NCBI RefSeq assembly: GCF_050632385.1
Contig: NZ_CP192599.1
Coordinates: forward strand, 1,550,001 to 1,614,000
Reading direction: 5' to 3'
Length of the DNA: 64,000 bases
DNA from: Humitalea sp050632385
GTDB lineage: Bacteria > Pseudomonadota > Alphaproteobacteria > Acetobacterales > Acetobacteraceae
In this document: positions 8,215 through 16,519 of the stretch, one piece after another
Layout: every line of letters begins with the position of its first letter
Position numbering within the stretch: the stretch's first letter is position 1
Made by a program: the position numbers and the translations under genes
The notes under the pieces: generated by a model
The model's database searches: none
The model's input: the letters and a program-made list of their open reading frames with translations, nothing else
What the model was told of the DNA's origin: nothing

Positions 8215-8865
8215 TCAATCCTCCTTCAACACGCCACGCGCCAGGATGAAGGCGGCGGCATCGGCGATATCGCCGGCGATCGCGGCCCGCGCGGCCGGCC
8301 CGTCATGGGCGCGAAGTGCCGCCAGGGCGGCGGCGTGGAAACGCGGGGCAGGGGTATTGGCCAGGCGGCGCGGATCGGCCCGCATGTCCAGGTTCAGGAC
8401 CGGCCCGGCCAGCAGCCACAGCCGTTCGATCATGCCGAACAACAAGGGCATCCGGGCGGCGGCATAGATCGCGAAATGCAGGTCGCGGTTCAGTGCCACC
8501 GCGCGCCCGCCATCGGGATTGGCCCGCGCCACCGTACCGGCGAAAGCGGCCTCGATCCGCGCGATCGCGGCGATGTCCTGCGGCGTCGCGGCGGTGGCGG
8601 CGCGTTCGGCCGCCAACCCCTCCATCTGCTGCCGCAGGTCGGACAATTCGGCGAAGCGCGACCCCGACATCACCGGCACCCGGATCGCCCGGTTGGGCGA
8701 TACCTCCAGCGCGCCGTATTCGGCCAGGCGCCCGACGGCGGCCCGGATGGGCATGGTGGAGGTGCCGAGCCGTTCGGCCAGGTCGCGCAGCGACAACCGC
8801 TCCCCCGGCGCCACGCGGCCGGAGGTGAGCAGGCCAGCGATCTGGCCATAGACGGTTTCCCCCAT
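8215..8865 (-). CDS. GntR family transcriptional regulator, FCD domain
   Basis: A 216-residue regulator with an N-terminal winged helix (about 1-70, including GERLSLRDLAERLGTSTMPIRAAVGRLA) and a C-terminal all-helical FCD ligand domain (about 75-205) containing the metal-ligand-like Asp and His in NRDLHFAIYAAA and RFHAAALAAL. The frame is open to 8976, but that would overlap the divergent binding-protein gene, so the ATG at 8865 (MGETVYGQIAG) is preferred. It is divergent from the ABC importer and upstream of the SDR, and probably controls both in response to the imported acid. Confidence 0.9.
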   Translation of the reverse strand: MGETVYGQIAGLLTSGRVAPGERLSLRDLAERLGTSTMPIRAAVGRLAEYGALEVSPNRAIRVPVMSGSRFAELSDLRQQMEGLAAERAATAATPQDIAAIARIEAAFAGTVARANPDGGRAVALNRDLHFAIYAAARMPLLFGMIERLWLLAGPVLNLDMRADPRRLANTPAPRFHAAALAALRAHDGPAARAAIAGDIADAAAFILARGVLKED

Positions 8866-8924
8866 CGTGGGGGGTGTTGTTTTTTGGGTGCTGGACAAGG
8901 GCGTGTTTCCTGCGCGAGTATGAA

Positions 8925-8936
8925 CCGTGATCACAG
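8925..8936. promoter_or_regulatory. palindromic candidate operator between GntR and importer genes
   Basis: The intergenic region contains the perfect palindrome GTGATCAC at 8927-8934, about 35 bases before the binding-protein start and 60 bases before the regulator start. A small palindrome between a GntR regulator and its divergent target is the expected position for its operator. Assignment is inferred from position and symmetry only. Confidence 0.3.
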
Positions 8937-8969
8937 TCGGCGGCAACAGCCGATCAGGAGGAAACACAT

Positions 8970-10193
8970 ATGACACTCTCCCGCCGCGGCCTCATGGCCG
9001 CCTCTGCCATCGGTCTCGCTGCCCCATCCATCTCCTATGGGCAGTCCGAAGCCATCCGCATCGGCCACTTGACGCCGCGCACCGGCTTCCTCGGTCCCTT
9101 GGGCGAATACGCGGTGCAGGCGGTGCAACTGGCCGCCGAGGAGATCAACGCCGCCGGCGGGATCAACGGCCGCCGCCTCGACCTGCTGATGGAAGACAGC
9201 GTCAATCCCCAGACCGGCAGCGCCAAGGCCGAACGCTTCGTCCAGCGCGACAAGGTCGCGGCCATCGTCGGTGAGATCAATTCCGCGACGGCCCTGGCCA
9301 TCGCCCAGGTCGTCAACCGCGAACGCGTGCTGTTCCTGAACACGGGTGCCAATTCCGACGCGCTGCGCGGCGCCGATTGCCAGCGCTTCATGTTCCATGT
9401 CGAGGGCCAGAACTCGATGTATGTGAAGACCGTCGGCCGCGCGCTGATGGAACAGGGGCTGGTCCGCGGCAAGAAATTCTACGCGCTGACGGCGGACTAC
9501 GCCTTCGGCCACGACCTGCTGCGCGTCGCCAAGCGCTTCATGGCCGAGAACGGCGGCATCGTGGGCGGGGAAGACCTGATCCCGACCGACCTGTCGGATT
9601 TCTCGCCCTTCCTGCTGAAGATCCGCCAGGCGCGGCCGGACCTGGTCGTCGCCAACCTGGCCGGCGCGCAGATCACCAACTTCCTGAAGCAGTATTCCGA
9701 ATTCGGCCTGCAATTCCCGGTCGCGGGCTTCGGCTTCGACACGGCGCTGGCCTGGGGCGCGGGGCAGGGCAACTTCCTCGGCACCTGGCCGGTGATGTGG
9801 CACCATCTGATCCAGGCGCCGAACGCGCAGGCCTTCGTCCGCGCCTTCACCGCCAAGTACAATCGCCCGCCGGAAAACCAAGCCTGGGGCGACTATATCG
9901 CGCTGAAGCTGATGGCGCGCGCGATGACCGAAACCCGCGGCACCGACGGCATGAAGATCGTCGAGTATTTCGAGGGCGAGGGCCGCACCGACATCCTCAA
10001 GTCCCGCGAAGGCTACTTCCGCAAGCGCGACCACCAGTTGATGCAGGAAGCCTATGCCATCACCGCCCTGCCGGCGCGTGAGGTCCGCAACCGCTGGGAC
10101 ATCTTCCGCGCCAGCGCCGCGGTGCCCGCCGCGAACGAACCGCTGGATGCGATCGCGGCCACGGCCGAAGAGAACGCCTGCACATTCCGTTGA
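8970..10193 (+). CDS. branched-chain amino acid-type ABC transporter substrate-binding protein
   Basis: A 407-residue periplasmic binding protein of the LivJ/LivK type (type 1 periplasmic fold). The N-terminus MTLSRRGLMAASAIGLAAP is a signal sequence with a twin-arginine-like SRRGLM, cleaved near residue 24. The mature part shows IRIGHLTPRTGFLGPLGEY, the conserved VQAVQLAAEEINAAGGING and a C-terminal domain with YNRPPENQAWGDY. A GGAGG ribosome site precedes the ATG by about six bases. It begins an operon with LivH and LivMGF; the ligand is more likely an organic acid or amide of the downstream pathway than a branched-chain amino acid, which is inferred from context. Confidence 0.94.
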   Translation: MTLSRRGLMAASAIGLAAPSISYGQSEAIRIGHLTPRTGFLGPLGEYAVQAVQLAAEEINAAGGINGRRLDLLMEDSVNPQTGSAKAERFVQRDKVAAIVGEINSATALAIAQVVNRERVLFLNTGANSDALRGADCQRFMFHVEGQNSMYVKTVGRALMEQGLVRGKKFYALTADYAFGHDLLRVAKRFMAENGGIVGGEDLIPTDLSDFSPFLLKIRQARPDLVVANLAGAQITNFLKQYSEFGLQFPVAGFGFDTALAWGAGQGNFLGTWPVMWHHLIQAPNAQAFVRAFTAKYNRPPENQAWGDYIALKLMARAMTETRGTDGMKIVEYFEGEGRTDILKSREGYFRKRDHQLMQEAYAITALPAREVRNRWDIFRASAAVPAANEPLDAIAATAEENACTFR

Positions 10194-10202
10194 CCGCGTA
10201 AC

Positions 10203-10225
10203 GGGGGCCGCCGCGCGCGGCCCCC
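10203..10225 (+). terminator. intercistronic hairpin after binding-protein gene
   Basis: GGGGGCCGC pairs with GCGGCCCCC across a five-base loop and is followed by TTT. It lies between the binding-protein gene and the permease gene of one operon. Such hairpins usually act as partial terminators or mRNA stabilisers that keep binding protein more abundant than the membrane parts. Confidence 0.65.
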
Positions 10226-10247
10226 TTTGGTACGGGAGGCCCTGGCC

Positions 10248-11123
10248 GTGCAAATCATCTTCATCCTGGAGCAGGTCCTCAATGGCCTGCTCATCGGCGC
10301 TTTCTACCTGCTGATCGCGCTGGGGCTGTCGCTCATCTTCTCGCTCGGCGGGATCGTGAACCTGGCGCACGGCGCCTTCTACGCGATCGGCGCCTACCTC
10401 ACGGTGACCCTGGCGCCGGAGATCGGCTTTGGCGGTGCCTTTGTCGTGGCGCCGCTCCTGGTCGCCATGCTCGGCCTGCTGATCGAACGCTTCATGTTGC
10501 GACGATTCTATCGCGCCGATCCGATCCTGGGGCTGCTGTTGACCTTTGGCCTGGCGATGGTCGCCGAACAGACCCTGCGCATGATCTTCGGGGCGGCGCC
10601 CGTGCCCTTCTCGATCCCGCAGGAATTGCGCGGCCAGGTGCTGATCGGGGATTTCATCTATTCGCGCTACCGGCTGCTGATCCTGGCCGTCGCCGCGATC
10701 TCGGTCCTGGGGCTGTGGCTGCTGCTGACGCGCAGCGCCTTTGGCCGCGTCGTCCGGGCGGGGGTGCAGAACCCCGACATGGTCGCGGCGCTGGGCATCT
10801 CGCTGAAACCCTACATGAGCGCGGTGGTCGCCATCGCCGTCGGGCTCGCCGCCTTGGCTGGCGTGATGACGGCGCCGATCACCGGCGTGCATCCCGCGAT
10901 GGGCGCCGAAATCCTGACCTTCGCCTTCGTCGTCGTGGTGATCGGCGGGCTCGGCTCCTTCTGGGGTGTCGTCGCCGCGGCCTTCATCGTCGGTGTCGTG
11001 CGGGGGCTTGCCGCCTATTTCCTGCCGGCGGCCACCGAGGCCTCGGTCTACCTCCTCATGGTGCTCGTCCTGCTGCTGCGTCCGCGCGGCCTGTTCGGCG
11101 AACGCATCCAGAAATTCGAGTAA
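10248..11123 (+). CDS. livH: branched-chain amino acid-type ABC permease, LivH
   Basis: A 291-residue inner-membrane permease with about eight hydrophobic segments and the family signature near GIVNLAHGAFYAIGAYLTV in the N-terminal third; the EAA-like loop and VVIGGLGSFWGVVAAAF lie near the C-terminus. The GTG at 10248 is chosen as start because GGGAGG sits eight bases before it (10234-10239); an in-frame TTG at 10227 would place the start inside the preceding hairpin tail. It pairs with the LivM part of the next protein to form the channel. Confidence 0.93.
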   Translation: MQIIFILEQVLNGLLIGAFYLLIALGLSLIFSLGGIVNLAHGAFYAIGAYLTVTLAPEIGFGGAFVVAPLLVAMLGLLIERFMLRRFYRADPILGLLLTFGLAMVAEQTLRMIFGAAPVPFSIPQELRGQVLIGDFIYSRYRLLILAVAAISVLGLWLLLTRSAFGRVVRAGVQNPDMVAALGISLKPYMSAVVAIAVGLAALAGVMTAPITGVHPAMGAEILTFAFVVVVIGGLGSFWGVVAAAFIVGVVRGLAAYFLPAATEASVYLLMVLVLLLRPRGLFGERIQKFE

Positions 11124-11129
11124 CCGGCC

Positions 11130-13637
11130 ATGCGCGACATCCGATCCCTGGTCATCGCCGCCGCGGCCTTGATCCTTCTGCCCTTCGCACTGGATGCGCT
11201 GGGGCTGACCATGAAGACCGCGACCGATGTCGCCATCTTCGCCATCGCCGCCATGGGGCTGAACATCCTGGTCGGCACCACGGGGCTCGTGTCCTTCGGG
11301 CATGGCGTGTGGTTCGGGCTGGGCGCCTTCGCCGCCGCCATCCTGCAACGGCAGTATTTCCCGGGCAGCCTGGTGGCACCTGGTGTCGGCGCGTTGCTGA
11401 TCGTGGGCGTCGGCTCCGCCATCGCGGGCCTCGTCATCCTGCGGCGGCGGGGGGTGTATTTCTCGCTGCTGACCCTGGCGCTGACGGCGATGTTCTACGC
11501 CATCGCCTTCCGCTGGACCGAATTGACCGGCGGCGAGAACGGCCTGGGCGGGATCGAGCGCCCGGGGCTGATGGACGATCCGCGCTGGTATTACGCGGCC
11601 GTCGCGACGGTGGCCTTCCTGGCCTGCGTCGCCTTGTGGCGCTTCCAATCCTCGCCTGTCGGCACCGTGCTGGTCGCGATCCGCGAGAATGAACAGCGCG
11701 CCGGCTTCATCGGCTACAACACCAACCGCTACAAACTGCTGGCCTTCGTGGTCTCGGCCAGCCTGACGGCGCTGGCCGGGGTGCTCAGCGTCTTCAACCA
11801 CCGTTTTGCCAGTGCCGATCCGATGACCATCGCCTTTTCCGGCGAATTGCTGGCGATGGTGGTGATCGGCGGGATGCGGTCCTTCCTGGGGCCGGCGCTG
11901 GGCGCGCTGTTCTACATCCTGTTCCGCGAATTCCTGTCGATCTACACGCCGAACTGGCTGCTGATCTTCGGCCTGTTGTTCGTCGGCTTCATCATGTTCA
12001 GCCCAAGCGGGCTGGTCGGCGTCGCCGCGCGGCTGCTCGCACCCTTCCGCCCGAAGCCGCCGGATCTGGATGCGGCCATGGCGGCGCGGCGGGTCGAACC
12101 GCCGACCCCCGTGCCGGCGGAATTCATCCGCCCCGGCTCCGGGTCCGGCCCCGTTCTGGCCGCCCTGGGGCTGCAAAAGTCTTTCGGCGGCATCCACGCG
12201 GTGAAGGACGTGTCCTTCGCCGTCGCCGACCGCACCCTGCACGCCCTGATCGGGCCGAATGGCGCCGGCAAGACCACGGCCTTCAACCTGCTATCGGGCA
12301 TGTTCGCGCCCGATCGCGGCAGCGTGACCCTGGATGGGCGCCAGATCGCGGGGCTGGAACCCTTCGCGATCACCCGTGCCGGGTTGGGGCGATCCTTCCA
12401 GATCACCAACCTCTTCCCGGGCCTGTCGATCGAGGAGAATATCCGCCTCGCCATCCAGGCCCGGCATGCGTCCCGCTTCGCACCCCTGCGCTCGGCCCAT
12501 GCCATCGCCGAGATCAACGACGACACCACCCTGCTGGTGCGCTGGATGGGGCTGGCGGGGATCGAGAAGGCGGAGGCGGGCGCGCTCTCCTACGGCGGGC
12601 AGCGGCTGGTGGACATGGCGCTGGCGCTCGCCACCCGCCCGCATATCCTGCTGCTGGACGAACCCCTGGCCGGGCTGGCCGCCGCCGAACGCCAGCGCGT
12701 CGGCGACCTCATCAAGCGCCTGTCCACCGATATTCCCGTGCTTCTGGTCGAACACGACATCGACCGCGTCTTCCAGATCGCCGATCGCGTCACCGTCATG
12801 AATGATGGCGAGGTCCTGGTGGATGGCGGCGTCGAGGATGCCCGCACGGATGAACGCGTGCAGGCCGTCTACCTCGGCAGCGGCGCGCATGCGGTCGCCT
12901 CCAAGCCGCGCGCCTCGGCGGCGGAGGAGGAGGTCCTGCTCACCCTCGACCGCGTCAATACCTTCTACGGCAAGAGCCACATCCTGCGCGACGTCTCGCT
13001 GACCCTGCGCAAGGGCGAGGTGATGGCCCTGCTCGGCCGCAATGGCGCGGGCAAGTCCACCTTGCTGAAAACCATCATGGGCACCGCCCCACCGGCCTCC
13101 GGCCGCGTGGAACTGGGGAACGACAACCTGGCCGGGCTATCCGCCGACCGCGCCTCCCGCCTCGGCGTCGGCTTCGTGCCGCAGGGCCGGGGGCTCTTCG
13201 CGGGGATGAGCGTGCAGGAAAACCTCGGCCTCGGGCGGTTGAAGCGCATCACCGGCAATGGGCAGCATTGGGAGGAGGACCGCGTGCTGACCTTCTTCCC
13301 GCGGCTGAAAACCCGCTGGAAGGTCGCGGCCGATCACCTGTCGGGCGGCGAACAGCAGATGGTCGCCGTCGCACGCGCGCTGATGGGCGATACCCGCGTG
13401 CTGCTGCTGGACGAACCTTTTGAAGGGCTCTCACCAGCGATTTCCGAAGAACTCTTCGAAGCCTTCGACAAGCTGCGGCATGAGGTCGCGATCATCCTGG
13501 TGGATCACCACCTGGACCTCGCCCTCGCGCTATCCGATACGACGGTCGCGCTGGAACGCGGCAGCGTGACCTGGAGCGGCGAAAGCCGGATGCTCCGCGA
13601 CGATCTTGATCTGCGACGGAAGGTATTGTGGCTGTGA
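11130..13637 (+). CDS. fused ABC transporter LivM permease - LivG ATPase - LivF ATPase
   Basis: A single 835-residue protein joining three subunits normally made separately. Residues about 1-310 are the LivM permease (FGHGVWFGLGAFAAA, then VVIGGMRSFLGPALGALFY). A Pro-rich linker leads to the first ATPase (about 345-580): Walker A GPNGAGKTT near 375, LivG-type signature LSYGGQ near 488, Walker B ILLLDEP. A second linker leads to the second ATPase (about 600-835): Walker A GRNGAGKST near 637, LSGGEQQ near 737, VLLLDEP. All catalytic motifs are intact, so both ATPases should be active. The upstream LivH gene ends six bases before; the next gene overlaps the 3' end by 10 bases. Confidence 0.95.
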   Translation: MRDIRSLVIAAAALILLPFALDALGLTMKTATDVAIFAIAAMGLNILVGTTGLVSFGHGVWFGLGAFAAAILQRQYFPGSLVAPGVGALLIVGVGSAIAGLVILRRRGVYFSLLTLALTAMFYAIAFRWTELTGGENGLGGIERPGLMDDPRWYYAAVATVAFLACVALWRFQSSPVGTVLVAIRENEQRAGFIGYNTNRYKLLAFVVSASLTALAGVLSVFNHRFASADPMTIAFSGELLAMVVIGGMRSFLGPALGALFYILFREFLSIYTPNWLLIFGLLFVGFIMFSPSGLVGVAARLLAPFRPKPPDLDAAMAARRVEPPTPVPAEFIRPGSGSGPVLAALGLQKSFGGIHAVKDVSFAVADRTLHALIGPNGAGKTTAFNLLSGMFAPDRGSVTLDGRQIAGLEPFAITRAGLGRSFQITNLFPGLSIEENIRLAIQARHASRFAPLRSAHAIAEINDDTTLLVRWMGLAGIEKAEAGALSYGGQRLVDMALALATRPHILLLDEPLAGLAAAERQRVGDLIKRLSTDIPVLLVEHDIDRVFQIADRVTVMNDGEVLVDGGVEDARTDERVQAVYLGSGAHAVASKPRASAAEEEVLLTLDRVNTFYGKSHILRDVSLTLRKGEVMALLGRNGAGKSTLLKTIMGTAPPASGRVELGNDNLAGLSADRASRLGVGFVPQGRGLFAGMSVQENLGLGRLKRITGNGQHWEEDRVLTFFPRLKTRWKVAADHLSGGEQQMVAVARALMGDTRVLLLDEPFEGLSPAISEELFEAFDKLRHEVAIILVDHHLDLALALSDTTVALERGSVTWSGESRMLRDDLDLRRKVLWL

Positions 13638-14539
13638 AGACTGTAGCGATTGTCGGCAGCGGCCTGATTGGCCGCGCCTGGGCGATGATCTTTGCCCGCG
13701 GCGGTTTTGCCGTGCGGCTGTTCGACCCGGCCGAGGGCGTGGCCCAGAACGCCGTCGGGCTTTGCGCCCAGGGGCTGATCGACCTGTCCCAGGCCGGGCT
13801 CTGCGACGATCCGGCCGGGGCCGCCGGGCGCATCTCGGCCGCCAGCACGCTGGCCGAAGCCGTCGCCGGCGTCGTGATGGTGCAGGAAAACGGGCCGGAA
13901 CAGCCGGACATCAAGCGCACGATCTACGCCGACCTCGACCGCCTGACCCCGCCCGACGCGATCCTGGCCTCCTCCAGCAGCGCCATCCGCATCAGCGTTT
14001 TCGCAGGCGACCTGCCGGGTCGCGCGCGCTGCCTGATCGGGCATCCGGTGAACCCGCCGCACCTGATCCCGCTGGTGGAATTGTCCGGCGCGCCCTTCAC
14101 CGCGCCGGACACCATCACCCGCGCCCGCGCGATCTACGAACAGATCGGCCAGGTGCCGATCATCGTGCTGAAGGAAATCGAGGGCTTCATCCTCAACCGC
14201 CTGCAAGGCGCGCTCCTGGCCGAAGCCTTCCGCCTGGTCGATGAGGGCTACGTCACGCCGCAGGACCTGGACAAGACGGTGAAGGATGGGCTCGGCCTGC
14301 GCTGGGCCTTCATGGGGCCGTTCGAGACCATCGAACTGAACGCGCCCGGCGGCATCCCCGACTACTGCGCGCGCTACACGGGATTCTACAAGCGGCTGGC
14401 CGAAGCCCCGCCATCGCCCGCAGTCTACGACACCCCCGCCGTCGCCGAACAATGGGATGCGGCCCCTGACCTCGCCGAGAAAATGCGCTGGCGTGACAAG
14501 AAACTCGCCGCCCTGCGTGCCCACAAGCAAAAGGACTGA
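13628..14539 (+). CDS. 3-hydroxyacyl-CoA dehydrogenase family, L-gulonate 3-dehydrogenase-like
   Basis: A 303-residue NAD-dependent dehydrogenase of the lambda-crystallin/L-gulonate 3-dehydrogenase group. It shows GSGLIG (10-15) in the Rossmann fold, the SSSS stretch after the sheet, GHPVNPPHLIPLVEL with the catalytic His near residue 139, and EIEGFILNRLQGALLAEAFRLV at the domain junction. It should oxidise a free 3-hydroxy acid to the 3-keto acid in the cytoplasm. The GTG start overlaps the transporter gene by 10 bases. The following gene encodes an enzyme that cleaves beta-keto acids, so the two probably act in sequence. Confidence 0.9.
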   Translation: MAVKTVAIVGSGLIGRAWAMIFARGGFAVRLFDPAEGVAQNAVGLCAQGLIDLSQAGLCDDPAGAAGRISAASTLAEAVAGVVMVQENGPEQPDIKRTIYADLDRLTPPDAILASSSSAIRISVFAGDLPGRARCLIGHPVNPPHLIPLVELSGAPFTAPDTITRARAIYEQIGQVPIIVLKEIEGFILNRLQGALLAEAFRLVDEGYVTPQDLDKTVKDGLGLRWAFMGPFETIELNAPGGIPDYCARYTGFYKRLAEAPPSPAVYDTPAVAEQWDAAPDLAEKMRWRDKKLAALRAHKQKD

Positions 14540-14544
14540 GTGTC

Positions 14545-15474
14545 ATGGCCAAGCCACGCCGCGTCATCATCACCTGCGCCGTCACCGGCGCCATCCACAC
14601 CCCCAGCATGTCGCCGCACCTGCCGATCACCGCCAGCGAGATCGCCGATGCCGCCATCGGCGCCGCCGAGGCTGGGGCCGCCATCGTCCATCTGCATGCG
14701 CGCAACCCGGTGGACGGCAGCCCGGACCAGTCGCCCGAGGCCTTCGCCCCCTTCCTTGGCGTCATCAAGCAGGCGTCGAACTGCGTCATCAACATCACCA
14801 CCGGCGGCGCGCCGACGATGACGATCGAGGAACGCGTCCGCCCCGCCGCGACCCACAAGCCCGAGGTCGCCTCGCTGAACCTGGGTTCGATGAATTTCGG
14901 GCTGTTCGGGATGCTCAACCGCTTCAAGGAGTTCAAGCACCCCTGGGAGAAGGCCTACCTTGAAAACAAGGACATCATCTTCCGCAACTCGTTCAAGGAT
15001 ATCGAGTACATCCTGACGACCTGCGCCGGGAACAACACGCGGTTCGAATTCGAGTGCTACGACACCTCGCACCTCTACAACCTGAAATACTTCTTCGATC
15101 AGGGCCTGGTGAAGGCGCCGCTGTTCATCCAGACCGTGTTCGGCTTGCAAGGCGGCATCGGCGCGCATCCGGATGACGTGCTGCACATGAAGCGCACGGC
15201 GGATCGCCTGTTCGGCGACAACTACCAGTGGTCGGTGCTGGGCGCCGGTTCCAACCAGTTGAAGATCGCCGCCATGGCCGCGGCCATGGGCGGAAATGTC
15301 CGCGTCGGGTTGGAAGACAGCCTCTGGGCCGGCCCCGGCCGCCTGGCCGCCAGCAACGCCGAACAGGTGCGCCTGGTGCGCCAGATCATCGAAAGCCTGG
15401 GGCTGGAAGTCGCGAGCCCGGACGAAGCGCGCGAAATGCTGAGCCTGAAGGGCGGCGACCAGGTCGGCTTCTGA
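14545..15474 (+). CDS. BKACE family beta-keto acid cleavage enzyme (DUF849)
   Basis: A 309-residue TIM-barrel enzyme of the 3-keto-5-aminohexanoate cleavage family. Members condense a beta-keto acid with acetyl-CoA, giving acetoacetate and a new acyl-CoA. The zinc ligands His49 and His51 are present in VHLHARNP, along with NITTGG and a C-terminal GLEDSLW. The gene begins five bases after the dehydrogenase. The side-chain specificity cannot be read from the sequence; the order importer, dehydrogenase, BKACE matches the way carnitine-like beta-hydroxy acids are degraded, but the dehydrogenase here is not a typical carnitine dehydrogenase. Confidence 0.93.
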   Translation: MAKPRRVIITCAVTGAIHTPSMSPHLPITASEIADAAIGAAEAGAAIVHLHARNPVDGSPDQSPEAFAPFLGVIKQASNCVINITTGGAPTMTIEERVRPAATHKPEVASLNLGSMNFGLFGMLNRFKEFKHPWEKAYLENKDIIFRNSFKDIEYILTTCAGNNTRFEFECYDTSHLYNLKYFFDQGLVKAPLFIQTVFGLQGGIGAHPDDVLHMKRTADRLFGDNYQWSVLGAGSNQLKIAAMAAAMGGNVRVGLEDSLWAGPGRLAASNAEQVRLVRQIIESLGLEVASPDEAREMLSLKGGDQVGF

Positions 15475-15482
15475 CGCGGCGC

Positions 15483-15513
15483 TGGCCGCGCGGCGTTCAG
15501 CGCCGCGCGGCCA
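15483..15513. terminator. bidirectional hairpin between convergent genes
   Basis: A perfect 13-bp inverted repeat, TGGCCGCGCGGCG at 15483-15495 and its complement at 15501-15513, with a five-base loop. It separates the convergent BKACE and hydroxyacid dehydrogenase genes and extends over the last codons and stop of the latter. There is no U-run on either strand, so it may act as a structural stop or mRNA stabiliser for both transcripts. Confidence 0.65.
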
Positions 15514-16519
15514 ATACCCCCATGTTCACGCAGGTCCGCAAGGTGCCGTGGCGCATGTAGGCCATCAGGTATTGCATCGACAGGCGGCGAATGTCGCGGA
15601 TGCTGGCGGTGCTGTAGAAGGCTGAATGCGGCGTAAGGATCAGTCGCTCGTCCAGCCATTCCTCGCCGGCGGCCCAGGCCGCGATCAGCGGATGCGCGCG
15701 GTTCAACGGCTCATCCTCGAACACATCAAGCCCCGCGGCGCCCAGGTGCCCATCCACCAGGGCCGCATGCACCGCGTCCAGCCGCACGATGCCGCCGCGC
15801 GCGGTGTTCACCAGCACGGCGCCCGGCGGCAGCAGCGCCAGCGCGCGGGCATCGATCATGCCCGTGGTGGCCTCGTTCAACAGCGCGTGGATGCTGAGCA
15901 GGTCGCTGCGCCCCAACAATTCGTCCAGCGTGTCGAACCGCTTCCAGCCGAAGGACAGGTGGTGCCCGACCGGCAGATGCGGGTCGTAGTAACCGACCTC
16001 CATGCCAAAGGCTTCGAACCGGCGCGCCGCGGCGGTGCCGATGCGCCCCACGCCGATCAGCCCGACCCGCAAGCCGGTTAGCCGCTTCACCGTCTTGAGC
16101 AGCCGCGCATCCCAGGAGTCGTTCGACCGACGCAGGCGGCGGTCATAGGCCTGGATGCCACGCAGCAGCGACAGCGACAGCGCCACGGCGTGGTCGGCGA
16201 CCTCGGTCGTCCCGTAGTCCGGCGTGTGGATCACCGGAATCCCGCGCGTGCCGGCGGCCGCCAGGTCGACATGGCCATAGCCGACGCCGCCCTGGGCGAT
16301 GCAGCGGCAGCGCACCAGTTTTTCGATCACATCCGCCGGCAGGCGATGCGCGCTGCGGCAATTCAGCACCGCATCCGCGATGCCGTAATCCGCATCATCC
16401 TCCAGCCGCCCGTTGACGGAACGGCGGAAGATCAATTCCACATCCGGGCCGGCGGCCGCGGTTTCCAGGTCGGGCACGGTGTCGAACAGCGGGTCGATCA
16501 CCAGGATCTTCAAACTCAT
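15497..16519 (-). CDS. D-2-hydroxyacid dehydrogenase (CtBP-like branch)
   Basis: A 340-residue NAD-dependent D-isomer-specific 2-hydroxyacid dehydrogenase. The nucleotide-binding GVGRIG is at 156-161, and the catalytic Arg241 (TARGG), Glu270 (DVFEDEP) and His298 (TPHSAF) are all present. The sequence around GGVGYGHVDLAAA and the insert before the catalytic His resemble the C-terminal-binding-protein-like phosphoglycerate dehydrogenase group. Its ATG overlaps the stop of the upstream RraA-family gene (ATGA), so the two are coupled. Substrate unknown; probably a small 2-keto or 2-hydroxy acid released by the aldolase. Confidence 0.9.
   Translation of the reverse strand: MSLKILVIDPLFDTVPDLETAAAGPDVELIFRRSVNGRLEDDADYGIADAVLNCRSAHRLPADVIEKLVRCRCIAQGGVGYGHVDLAAAGTRGIPVIHTPDYGTTEVADHAVALSLSLLRGIQAYDRRLRRSNDSWDARLLKTVKRLTGLRVGLIGVGRIGTAAARRFEAFGMEVGYYDPHLPVGHHLSFGWKRFDTLDELLGRSDLLSIHALLNEATTGMIDARALALLPPGAVLVNTARGGIVRLDAVHAALVDGHLGAAGLDVFEDEPLNRAHPLIAAWAAGEEWLDERLILTPHSAFYSTASIRDIRRLSMQYLMAYMRHGTLRTCVNMGVLAARR

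Noticed and set aside
8866..8976. Longer start for the GntR regulator at 8976
   Set aside because: It would overlap the start of the divergent binding-protein gene and leave no room for promoters; the added residues are not part of the winged helix.
8931..12242. A 1100-codon open frame on the minus strand opposite the ABC transporter genes
   Set aside because: It is antisense to well-supported Liv genes and consists of His/Gln/Arg/Gly-rich sequence without domains, as expected for the opposite strand of GC-rich codons.
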